Part shown: in pieces, positions 10,826 through 22,553 of the stretch | How positions within the stretch are numbered: position 1 is the stretch's first letter | Layout: each line of letters starts with the position of its first letter | DNA from: Karalla daura | Taxonomy: Eukaryota > Chordata > Actinopteri > Chaetodontiformes > Leiognathidae | DNA: 64,000 nucleotides | Reading direction: 5' to 3' | NCBI GenBank assembly: GCA_029224185.1 | Contig: CM055197.1 | Span: 18,947,750-19,011,749, forward strand | Position numbers and translations under genes: made by a program | The notes under the pieces: model-generated | Told to the model about the DNA's origin: nothing | What the model saw: only the letters and a program-made list of their open reading frames with translations | Databases searched by the model: none

Positions 10826-13800
10826 TTAATATCTCAGCTCCGGGACCACACCTGGCATCGGGATTGCTTTTCCCAGTGAGCGTGGGCCACCCCGGAGGCG
10901 GCTCACACCCCAAATGGTGGGTTTGGGCTCGCTCGCTCGGGGCCGGGATTCCGGCCAAAACGACAGGTCCGCGGTGGTCGTTTTTTTCACTTTCGGCGAG
11001 GGTCAATATCTCAGCTCCGGGACCACACCTGGCATCGGGATTGCTTTTCCCAGTGAGCGTGGGCCACCCCGGAGGCGGCTCACACCCCAAATCGTGGGTT
11101 TGGGCTCGCTCGCTCGGGGCCGGGATTCCGGCCAAAACGACAGGTCCGGGGTGGTCGTTTTTTTCACTTTCGGCGAGGGTTAATATCTCAGCTCCGGGAC
11201 CACACCTGGCATCGGGATTGCTTTTTCCAGTGAGCGTGGGACACCCCGGAGGCGGCTCACACCCCAAATGGTGGGTTTGGGCTCGCTCGCTCGGGGCCGG
11301 GATTCCGGCCAAAACGACAGGTCCGCGGTGGTCGTTTTTTTCACTTTCGGCGAGGGTTAATATCTCAGCTCCGGGACCACACCTGGCATCGGGATTGCTT
11401 TTCCCAGTGAGCGTGGGCCACCCCGGAGGCGGCTCACACCCCAAATCGTGGGTTTGGGCTCGCTCGCTCGGGGCCGGGATTCCGGCCAAAACGACAGGTC
11501 CGCGGTGGTCGTTTTTTTCACTTTCGGCGAGGGTTAATATCTCAGCTCCGGGACCACACCTGGCATCGGGATTGCTTTTCCCAGTGAGCGTGGGCCACCC
11601 CGGAGGCGGCTCACACCCCAAATCGTGGGTTTGGGCTTGCTCGCTCGGGGCCGGGATTCCGGCCAAAACGACAGGTCCGGGGTGGTCGTTTTTTTCACTT
11701 TCGGCGAGGGTTAATATCTCAGCTCCGGGACCACACCTGGCATCGGGATTGCTTTTCCCAGTGAGCGTGGGCCACCCCGGAGGCGGCTCACACCCCAAAT
11801 CGTGGGTTTGGGCTCGCTCGCTCGGGGCCGGGATTCCGGCCAAAACGACAGGTCCGGGGTGGTCGTTTTTTTCACTTTCGGCGAGGGTTAATATCTCAGC
11901 TCCGGGACCACACCTGGCATCGGGATTGCTTTTTCCAGTGAGCGTGGGACACCCCGGAGGCGGCTCACACCCCAAATGGTGGGTTTGGGCTCGCTCGCTC
12001 GGGGCCGGGATTCCGGCCAAAACGACAGGTCCGCGGTGGTCGTTTTTTTCACTTTCGGCGAGGGCTAATATCTCAGCTCCGGGACCACACCTGGCATCGG
12101 GATTGCTTTTCCCAGTGAGCGTGGGCCACCCCGGAGGCGGCTCACACCCCAAATCGTGGGTTTGGGCTCGCTCGCTCGGGGCCGGGATTCCGGCCAAAAC
12201 GACAGGTCCGCGGTGGTTGTTTTTTTCACTTTCGGCGAGGGTTAATATCTCAGCTCCGGGACCACACCTGGCATCGGGATTGCTTTTCCCAGTGAGCGTG
12301 GGCCACCCCGGAGGCGGCTCACACCCCAAATCGTGGGTTTGGGCTCGCTCGCTCGGGGCCGGGATTCCGGCCAAAACGACAGGTCCGGGGTGGTCGTTTT
12401 TTTCACTATCGGCGCGGGTTAATATCTCAGCTCCGGGACCACACCTGGCATCGGGATTGCTTTTCCCAGTGAGCGTGGGCCACCCCGGAGGCGGCTCACA
12501 CCCCAAATCGTGGGTTTGGGCTCGCTCGCTCGGGGCCGGGATTCCGGCCAAAACGACAGGTCCGGGGTGGTTGTTTTTTTCACTATCGGCGCGGGTTAAT
12601 ATCTCAGCTCCGGGACCACACCTGGCATCGGGAATGCTTTTCCCAGTGAGCGTGGGCCACCCCGGAGGCGGCTCACACCCCAAATCGTGGGTTTGGGCTC
12701 GCTCGCTCGGGGCCGGGATTCCGGCCAAAACGACAGGTCCGGGGTGGTCGTTTTTTTCACTTTCGGCGAGGGTTAATATCTCAGCTCCGGGACCACACCT
12801 GGCATCGGGAATGCTTTTCCCAGTGAGCGTGGGCCACCCCGGAGGCGGCTCACACCCCAAATGGTGGGTTTGGGCTCGCTCGCTCGGGGCCGGGATTCCG
12901 GCCAAAACGACAGGTCCGGGGTGGTCGTTTTTTTCACTATCGGCGCGGGTTAATATCTCAGCTCCGGGACCACACCTGGCATCGGGATTGCTTTTCCCAG
13001 TGAGCGTGGGCCACCCCGGAGGCGGCTCACACCCCAAATCGTGGGTTTGGGCTCGCTCGCTCGGGGCCGGGATTCCGGCCAAAACGACAGGTCCGCGGTG
13101 GTCGTTTTTTTCACTTTCGGCGAGGGCTAATATCTCAGCTCCGGGACCACACCTGGCATCGGGATTGCTTTTCCCAGTGAGCGTGGGCCACCCCGGAGGC
13201 GGCTCACACCCCAAATGGTGGGTTTGGGCTCGCTCGCTCGGGGCCGGGATTCCGGCCAAAACGACAGGTCCGCGGTGGTCGTTTTTTTCACTTTCGGCGA
13301 GGGCTAATATCTCAGCTCCGGGACCACACCTGGCATCGGGATTGCTTTTCCCAGTGAGCGTGGGCCACCCCGGAGGCGGCTCACACCCCAAATGGTGGGT
13401 TTGGGCTCGCTCGCTCGGGGCCGGGATTCCGGCCAAAACGACAGGTCCGGGGTGGTCGTTTTTTTCACTTTCGGCGAGGGTTAATATCTCAGCTCCGGGA
13501 CCACACCTGGCATCGGGATTGCTTTTCCCAGTGAGCGTGGGCCACCCCGGAGGCGGCTCACACCCCAAATCGTGGGTTTGGGCTCGCTCGCTCGGGGCCG
13601 GGATTCCGGCCAAAACGACAGGTCCGCGGTGGTCATTTTTTTCACTTTCGGCGAGGGTTAATATCTCAGCTCCGGGACCACACCTGGCATCGGGATTGCT
13701 TTTCCCAGTGAGCGTGGGCCACCCCGGAGGCGGCTCACACCCCAAATCGTGGGTTTGGGCTCGCTCGCTCGGGGCCGGGATTCCGGCCAAAACGACGGGT

Positions 13801-16800
13801 CCGGGGTGGTCGTTTTTTTCACTTTCGGCGAGGGTCAATATCTCAGCTCCGGGAACACACCTGGCATCGGGATTGCTTTTCCCAGTGAGCGTGGGCCACC
13901 CCGGAGGCGGCTCACACCCCAAATCGTGGGTTTGGGCTCGCTCGCTCGGGGCCGGGATTCCGGCCAAAACGACAGGTCCGCGGTGGTCGTTTTTTTCACT
14001 TTCGGCGAGGGTTAATATCTCAGCTCCGGGACCACACCTGGCATCGGGATTGCTTTTCCCAGTGAGCGTGGGCCACCCCGGAGGCGGCTCACACCCCAAA
14101 TCGTGGGTTTGGGCTCGCTCGCTCGGGGCCGGGATTCCGGCCAAAACGACAGGTCCGCGGTGGTCGTTTTTTTCACTTTCGGCGAGGGTTAATATCTCAG
14201 CTCCGGGACCACACCTGGCATCGGGATTGCTTTTCCCAGTGAGCGTGGGCCACCCCGGAGGCGGCTCACACCCCAAATCGTGGGTTTGGGCTCGCTCGCT
14301 CGGGGCCGGGATTCCGGCCAAAACGACAGGTCCGCGGTGGTCGTTTTTTTCACTTTCGGCGAGGGTTAATATCTCAGCTCCGGGACCACACCTGGCATCG
14401 GGATTGCTTTTCCCAGTGAGCGTGGGCCACCCCGGAGGCGGCTCACACCCCAAATCGTGGGTTTGGGCTCGCTCGCTCGGGGCCGGGATTCCGGCCAAAA
14501 CGACAGGTCCGCGGTGGTCGTTTTTTTCACTTTCGGCGAGGGTTAATATCTCAGCTCCGGGACCACACCTGGCATCGGGAATGCTTTTCCCAGTGAGCGT
14601 GGGCCACCCCGGAGGCGGCTCACACCCCAAATCGTGGGTTTGGGCTCGCTCGCTCGGGGCCGGGATTCCGGCCAAAACGACAGGTCCGGGGTGGTCGTTT
14701 TTTTCACTTTCGGCGAGGGTTAATATCTCAGCTCCGGGACCACACCTGGCATCGGGATTGCTTTTCCCAGTGAGCGTGGGCCACCCCGGAGGCGGCTCAC
14801 ACCCCAAATGGTGGGTTTGGGCTCGCTCGCTCGGGGCCGGGATTCCGGCCAAAACGACAGGTCCGCGGTGGTCGTTTTTTTCACTTTCGGCGAGGGTTAA
14901 TATCTCAGCTCCGGGACCACACCTGGCATCGGGATTGCTTTTCCCAGTGAGCGTGGGCCACCCCGGAGGCGGCTCACACCCCAAATCGTGGGTTTGGGCT
15001 CGCTCGCTCGGGGCCGGGATTCCGGCCAAAACGACAGGTCCACGGTGGTCGTTTTTTTCACTTTCGGCGAGGGTTAATATCTCAGCTCCGGGACCACACC
15101 TGGCATCGGGATTGCTTTTCCCAGTGAGCGTGGGCCACCCCGGAGGCGGCTCACACCCCAAATCGTGGGTTTGGGCTCGCTCGCTCGGGGCCGGGATTCC
15201 GGCCAAAACGACAGGTCCGCGGTGGTCGTTTTTTTCACTTTCGGCGAGGGTCAATATCTCAGCTCCGGGACCACACCTGGCATCGGGATTGCTTTTCCCA
15301 GTGAGCGTGGGCCACCCCGGAGGCGGCTCACACCCCAAATGGTGGGTTTGGGCTCGCTCGCTCGGGGCCGGGATTCCGGCCAAAACGACAGGTCCGCGGT
15401 GGTCGTTTTTTTCACTTTCGGCGAGGGTTAATATCTCAGCTCCGGGACCACACCTGGCATCGGGATTGCTTTTCCCAGTGAGCGTGGGCCACCCCGGAGG
15501 CGGCTCACACCCCAAATGGTGGGTTTGGGCTCGCTCGCTCGGGGCCGGGATTCCGGCCAAAACGACAGGTCCGCGGTGGTCGTTTTTTTCACTTTCGGCG
15601 AGGGTTAATATCTCAGCTCCGGGACCACACCTGGCATCGGGATTGCTTTTCCCAGTGAGCGTGGGCCACCCCGGAGGCGGCTCACACCCCAAATCGTGGG
15701 TTTGGGCTCGCTCGCTCGGGGCCGGGATTCCGGCCAAAACGACAGGTCCGGGGTGGTCGTTTTTTTCACTTTCGGCGAGGGTTAATATCTCAGCTCCGGG
15801 ACCACACCTGGCATCGGGATTGCTTTTCCCAGTGAGCGTGGGCCACCCCGGAGGCGGCTCACACCCCAAATCGTGGGTTTGGGCTCGCTCGCTCGGGGCC
15901 GGGATTCCGGCCAAAACGACAGGTCCGGGGTGGTCGTTTTTTTCACTTTCGGCGAGGGTTAATATCTCAGCTCCGGGACCACACCTGGCATCGGGATTGC
16001 TTTTCCCAGTGAGCGTGGGCCACCCCGGAGGCGGCTCACACCCCAAATCGTGGGTTTGGGCTCGCTCGCTCGGGGCCGGGATTCCGGCCAAAACGACAGG
16101 TCCGCGGTGGTCGTTTTTTTCACTTTCGGCGAGGGTCAATATCTCAGCTCCGGGACCACACCTGGCATCGGGATTGCTTTTCCCAGTGAGCGTGGGCCAC
16201 CCCGGAGGCGGCTCACACCCCAAATGGTGGGTTTGGGCTCGCTCGCTCGGGGCCGGGATTCCGGCCAAAACGACAGGTCCGCGGTGGTCGTTTTTTTCAC
16301 TTTCGGCGAGGGTCAATATCTCAGCTCCGGGACCACACCTGGCATCGGGATTGCTTTTCCCAGTGAGCGTGGGCCACCCCGGAGGCGGCTCACACCCCAA
16401 ATCGTGGGTTTGGGCTCGCTCGCTCGGGGCCGGGATTCCGGCCAAAACGACAGGTCCGGGGTGGTCGTTTTTTTCACTTTCGGCGAGGGTTAATATCTCA
16501 GCTCCGGGACCACACCTGGCATCGGGATTGCTTTTTCCAGTGAGCGTGGGACACCCCGGAGGCGGCTCACACCCCAAATGGTGGGTTTGGGCTCGCTCGC
16601 TCGGGGCCGGGATTCCGGCCAAAACGACAGGTCCGCGGTGGTCGTTTTTTTCACTTTCGGCGAGGGTTAATATCTCAGCTCCGGGACCACACCTGGCATC
16701 GGGATTGCTTTTCCCAGTGAGCGTGGGCCACCCCGGAGGCGGCTCACACCCCAAATCGTGGGTTTGGGCTCGCTCGCTCGGGGCCGGGATTCCGGCCAAA

Positions 16801-19800
16801 ACGACAGGTCCGCGGTGGTCGTTTTTTTCACTTTCGGCGAGGGTTAATATCTCAGCTCCGGGACCACACCTGGCATCGGGATTGCTTTTCCCAGTGAGCG
16901 TGGGCCACCCCGGAGGCGGCTCACACCCCAAATCGTGGGTTTGGGCTTGCTCGCTCGGGGCCGGGATTCCGGCCAAAACGACAGGTCCGGGGTGGTCGTT
17001 TTTTTCACTTTCGGCGAGGGTTAATATCTCAGCTCCGGGACCACACCTGGCATCGGGATTGCTTTTCCCAGTGAGCGTGGGCCACCCCGGAGGCGGCTCA
17101 CACCCCAAATCGTGGGTTTGGGCTCGCTCGCTCGGGGCCGGGATTCCGGCCAAAACGACAGGTCCGGGGTGGTCGTTTTTTTCACTTTCGGCGAGGGTTA
17201 ATATCTCAGCTCCGGGACCACACCTGGCATCGGGATTGCTTTTTCCAGTGAGCGTGGGACACCCCGGAGGCGGCTCACACCCCAAATGGTGGGTTTGGGC
17301 TCGCTCGCTCGGGGCCGGGATTCCGGCCAAAACGACAGGTCCGCGGTGGTCGTTTTTTTCACTTTCGGCGAGGGCTAATATCTCAGCTCCGGGACCACAC
17401 CTGGCATCGGGATTGCTTTTCCCAGTGAGCGTGGGCCACCCCGGAGGCGGCTCACACCCCAAATCGTGGGTTTGGGCTCGCTCGCTCGGGGCCGGGATTC
17501 CGGCCAAAACGACAGGTCCGCGGTGGTTGTTTTTTTCACTTTCGGCGAGGGTTAATATCTCAGCTCCGGGACCACACCTGGCATCGGGATTGCTTTTCCC
17601 AGTGAGCGTGGGCCACCCCGGAGGCGGCTCACACCCCAAATCGTGGGTTTGGGCTCGCTCGCTCGGGGCCGGGATTCCGGCCAAAACGACAGGTCCGGGG
17701 TGGTCGTTTTTTTCACTATCGGCGCGGGTTAATATCTCAGCTCCGGGACCACACCTGGCATCGGGATTGCTTTTCCCAGTGAGCGTGGGCCACCCCGGAG
17801 GCGGCTCACACCCCAAATCGTGGGTTTGGGCTCGCTCGCTCGGGGCCGGGATTCCGGCCAAAACGACAGGTCCGGGGTGGTTGTTTTTTTCACTATCGGC
17901 GCGGGTTAATATCTCAGCTCCGGGACCACACCTGGCATCGGGAATGCTTTTCCCAGTGAGCGTGGGCCACCCCGGAGGCGGCTCACACCCCAAATCGTGG
18001 GTTTGGGCTCGCTCGCTCGGGGCCGGGATTCCGGCCAAAACGACAGGTCCGGGGTGGTCGTTTTTTTCACTTTCGGCGAGGGTTAATATCTCAGCTCCGG
18101 GACCACACCTGGCATCGGGAATGCTTTTCCCAGTGAGCGTGGGCCACCCCGGAGGCGGCTCACACCCCAAATGGTGGGTTTGGGCTCGCTCGCTCGGGGC
18201 CGGGATTCCGGCCAAAACGACAGGTCCGGGGTGGTCGTTTTTTTCACTATCGGCGCGGGTTAATATCTCAGCTCCGGGACCACACCTGGCATCGGGATTG
18301 CTTTTCCCAGTGAGCGTGGGCCACCCCGGAGGCGGCTCACACCCCAAATCGTGGGTTTGGGCTCGCTCGCTCGGGGCCGGGATTCCGGCCAAAACGACAG
18401 GTCCGCGGTGGTCGTTTTTTTCACTTTCGGCGAGGGCTAATATCTCAGCTCCGGGACCACACCTGGCATCGGGATTGCTTTTCCCAGTGAGCGTGGGCCA
18501 CCCCGGAGGCGGCTCACACCCCAAATGGTGGGTTTGGGCTCGCTCGCTCGGGGCCGGGATTCCGGCCAAAACGACAGGTCCGCGGTGGTCGTTTTTTTCA
18601 CTTTCGGCGAGGGCTAATATCTCAGCTCCGGGACCACACCTGGCATCGGGATTGCTTTTCCCAGTGAGCGTGGGCCACCCCGGAGGCGGCTCACACCCCA
18701 AATGGTGGGTTTGGGCTCGCTCGCTCGGGGCCGGGATTCCGGCCAAAACGACAGGTCCGGGGTGGTCGTTTTTTTCACTTTCGGCGAGGGTTAATATCTC
18801 AGCTCCGGGACCACACCTGGCATCGGGATTGCTTTTCCCAGTGAGCGTGGGCCACCCCGGAGGCGGCTCACACCCCAAATCGTGGGTTTGGGCTCGCTCG
18901 CTCGGGGCCGGGATTCCGGCCAAAACGACAGGTCCGCGGTGGTCATTTTTTTCACTTTCGGCGAGGGTTAATATCTCAGCTCCGGGACCACACCTGGCAT
19001 CGGGATTGCTTTTCCCAGTGAGCGTGGGCCACCCCGGAGGCGGCTCACACCCCAAATCGTGGGTTTGGGCTCGCTCGCTCGGGGCCGGGATTCCGGCCAA
19101 AACGACGGGTCCGGGGTGGTCGTTTTTTTCACTTTCGGCGAGGGTCAATATCTCAGCTCCGGGAACACACCTGGCATCGGGATTGCTTTTCCCAGTGAGC
19201 GTGGGCCACCCCGGAGGCGGCTCACACCCCAAATCGTGGGTTTGGGCTCGCTCGCTCGGGGCCGGGATTCCGGCCAAAACGACAGGTCCGCGGTGGTCGT
19301 TTTTTTCACTTTCGGCGAGGGTTAATATCTCAGCTCCGGGACCACACCTGGCATCGGGATTGCTTTTCCCAGTGAGCGTGGGCCACCCCGGAGGCGGCTC
19401 ACACCCCAAATCGTGGGTTTGGGCTCGCTCGCTCGGGGCCGGGATTCCGGCCAAAACGACAGGTCCGCGGTGGTCGTTTTTTTCACTTTCGGCGAGGGTT
19501 AATATCTCAGCTCCGGGACCACACCTGGCATCGGGATTGCTTTTCCCAGTGAGCGTGGGCCACCCCGGAGGCGGCTCACACCCCAAATCGTGGGTTTGGG
19601 CTCGCTCGCTCGGGGCCGGGATTCCGGCCAAAACGACAGGTCCGCGGTGGTCGTTTTTTTCACTTTCGGCGAGGGTTAATATCTCAGCTCCGGGACCACA
19701 CCTGGCATCGGGATTGCTTTTCCCAGTGAGCGTGGGCCACCCCGGAGGCGGCTCACACCCCAAATCGTGGGTTTGGGCTCGCTCGCTCGGGGCCGGGATT

Positions 19801-22553
19801 CCGGCCAAAACGACAGGTCCGCGGTGGTCGTTTTTTTCACTTTCGGCGAGGGTTAATATCTCAGCTCCGGGACCACACCTGGCATCGGGAATGCTTTTCC
19901 CAGTGAGCGTGGGCCACCCCGGAGGCGGCTCACACCCCAAATCGTGGGTTTGGGCTCGCTCGCTCGGGGCCGGGATTCCGGCCAAAACGACAGGTCCGGG
20001 GTGGTCGTTTTTTTCACTTTCGGCGAGGGTTAATATCTCAGCTCCGGGACCACACCTGGCATCGGGATTGCTTTTCCCAGTGAGCGTGGGCCACCCCGGA
20101 GGCGGCTCACACCCCAAATGGTGGGTTTGGGCTCGCTCGCTCGGGGCCGGGATTCCGGCCAAAACGACAGGTCCGCGGTGGTCGTTTTTTTCACTTTCGG
20201 CGAGGGTTAATATCTCAGCTCCGGGACCACACCTGGCATCGGGATTGCTTTTCCCAGTGAGCGTGGGCCACCCCGGAGGCGGCTCACACCCCAAATCGTG
20301 GGTTTGGGCTCGCTCGCTCGGGGCCGGGATTCCGGCCAAAACGACAGGTCCACGGTGGTCGTTTTTTTCACTTTCGGCGAGGGTTAATATCTCAGCTCCG
20401 GGACCACACCTGGCATCGGGATTGCTTTTCCCAGTGAGCGTGGGCCACCCCGGAGGCGGCTCACACCCCAAATCGTGGGTTTGGGCTCGCTCGCTCGGGG
20501 CCGGGATTCCGGCCAAAACGACAGGTCCGCGGTGGTCGTTTTTTTCACTTTCGGCGAGGGTCAATATCTCAGCTCCGGGACCACACCTGGCATCGGGATT
20601 GCTTTTCCCAGTGAGCGTGGGCCACCCCGGAGGCGGCTCACACCCCAAATGGTGGGTTTGGGCTCGCTCGCTCGGGGCCGGGATTCCGGCCAAAACGACA
20701 GGTCCGCGGTGGTCGTTTTTTTCACTTTCGGCGAGGGTTAATATCTCAGCTCCGGGACCACACCTGGCATCGGGATTGCTTTTCCCAGTGAGCGTGGGCC
20801 ACCCCGGAGGCGGCTCACACCCCAAATGGTGGGTTTGGGCTCGCTCGCTCGGGGCCGGGATTCCGGCCAAAACGACAGGTCCGCGGTGGTCGTTTTTTTC
20901 ACTTTCGGCGAGGGTTAATATCTCAGCTCCGGGACCACACCTGGCATCGGGATTGCTTTTCCCAGTGAGCGTGGGCCACCCCGGAGGCGGCTCACACCCC
21001 AAATCGTGGGTTTGGGCTCGCTCGCTCGGGGCCGGGATTCCGGCCAAAACGACAGGTCCGGGGTGGTCGTTTTTTTCACTTTCGGCGAGGGTTAATATCT
21101 CAGCTCCGGGACCACACCTGGCATCGGGATTGCTTTTCCCAGTGAGCGTGGGCCACCCCGGAGGCGGCTCACACCCCAAATCGTGGGTTTGGGCTCGCTC
21201 GCTCGGGGCCGGGATTCCGGCCAAAACGACAGGTCCGGGGTGGTCGTTTTTTTCACTTTCGGCGAGGGTTAATATCTCAGCTCCGGGACCACACCTGGCA
21301 TCGGGATTGCTTTTCCCAGTGAGCGTGGGCCACCCCGGAGGCGGCTCACACCCCAAATCGTGGGTTTGGGCTCGCTCGCTCGGGGCCGGGATTCCGGCCA
21401 AAACGACAGGTCCGCGGTGGTCGTTTTTTTCACTTTCGGCGAGGGTCAATATCTCAGCTCCGGGACCACACCTGGCATCGGGATTGCTTTTCCCAGTGAG
21501 CGTGGGCCACCCCGGAGGCGGCTCACACCCCAAATGGTGGGTTTGGGCTCGCTCGCTCGGGGCCGGGATTCCGGCCAAAACGACAGGTCCGCGGTGGTCG
21601 TTTTTTTCACTTTCGGCGAGGGTCAATATCTCAGCTCCGGGACCACACCTGGCATCGGGATTGCTTTTCCCAGTGAGCGTGGGCCACCCCGGAGGCGGCT
21701 CACACCCCAAATCGTGGGTTTGGGCTCGCTCGCTCGGGGCCGGGATTCCGGCCAAAACGACAGGTCCGGGGTGGTCGTTTTTTTCACTTTCGGCGAGGGT
21801 TAATATCTCAGCTCCGGGACCACACCTGGCATCGGGATTGCTTTTTCCAGTGAGCGTGGGACACCCCGGAGGCGGCTCACACCCCAAATGGTGGGTTTGG
21901 GCTCGCTCGCTCGGGGCCGGGATTCCGGCCAAAACGACAGGTCCGCGGTGGTCGTTTTTTTCACTTTCGGCGAGGGTTAATATCTCAGCTCCGGGACCAC
22001 ACCTGGCATCGGGATTGCTTTTCCCAGTGAGCGTGGGCCACCCCGGAGGCGGCTCACACCCCAAATCGTGGGTTTGGGCTCGCTCGCTCGGGGCCGGGAT
22101 TCCGGCCAAAACGACAGGTCCGCGGTGGTCGTTTTTTTTCACTTTCGGCGAGGGTTAATATCTCAGCTCCGGGACCACACCTGGCATCGGGATTGCTTTT
22201 CCCAGTGAGCGTGGGCCACCCCGGAGGCGGCTCACACCCCAAATCGTGGGTTTGGGCTTGCTCGCTCGGGGCCGGGATTCCGGCCAAAACGACAGGTCCG
22301 GGGTGGTCGTTTTTTTCACTTTCGGCGAGGGTTAATATCTCAGCTCCGGGACCACACCTGGCATCGGGATTGCTTTTCCCAGTGAGCGTGGGCCACCCCG
22401 GAGGCGGCTCACACCCCAAATCGTGGGTTTGGGCTCGCTCGCTCGGGGCCGGGATTCCGGCCAAAACGACAGGTCCGGGGTGGTCGTTTTTTTCACTTTC
22501 GGCGAGGGTTAATATCTCAGCTCCGGGACCACACCTGGCATCGGGATTGCTTT
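10826..22553 (+). repeat. Higher-order repeat, period 5310 bp (30 monomers)
   Basis: Marker variants recur exactly 5310 bp apart: the gctttttccag/gggacacc monomer at 11191, 16501 and 21811; the actatcggcgcggg monomers near 12410 and 17720; the gaacacac monomer near 13850 and 19160; and the ccacgg monomer near 15031 and 20341. The correspondence begins after about 10826, because 10801-10830 still differs from 16111-16140 at two sites. It ends near 22553, where gctttttcc at 17240 no longer matches. That gives two full copies plus about six monomers of a third. The last part is shifted by one base through an extra T near 22130. I saw no internal mismatch in the stretches I compared, so this is a recent duplication. 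Confidence 0.88.

Noticed and set aside
5772..22142. Giant minus-strand protein of 5456 residues with a 59-residue repeat
   Set aside because: The frame opens on GTG, has no ATG for thousands of codons, and has an equally open opposite strand. Similar frames elsewhere in the array are broken by indels and amplified stop variants. It is explained by a stop-free 177-bp monomer.
9625..22158. Giant plus-strand protein of 4177 residues
   Set aside because: The apparent start is TTG in most units, and the frame is closed upstream by a single C-to-G change making TGA near 9595. The same frame is interrupted repeatedly by TAG and TAA variants in 32-52 kb. No domain is recognisable.
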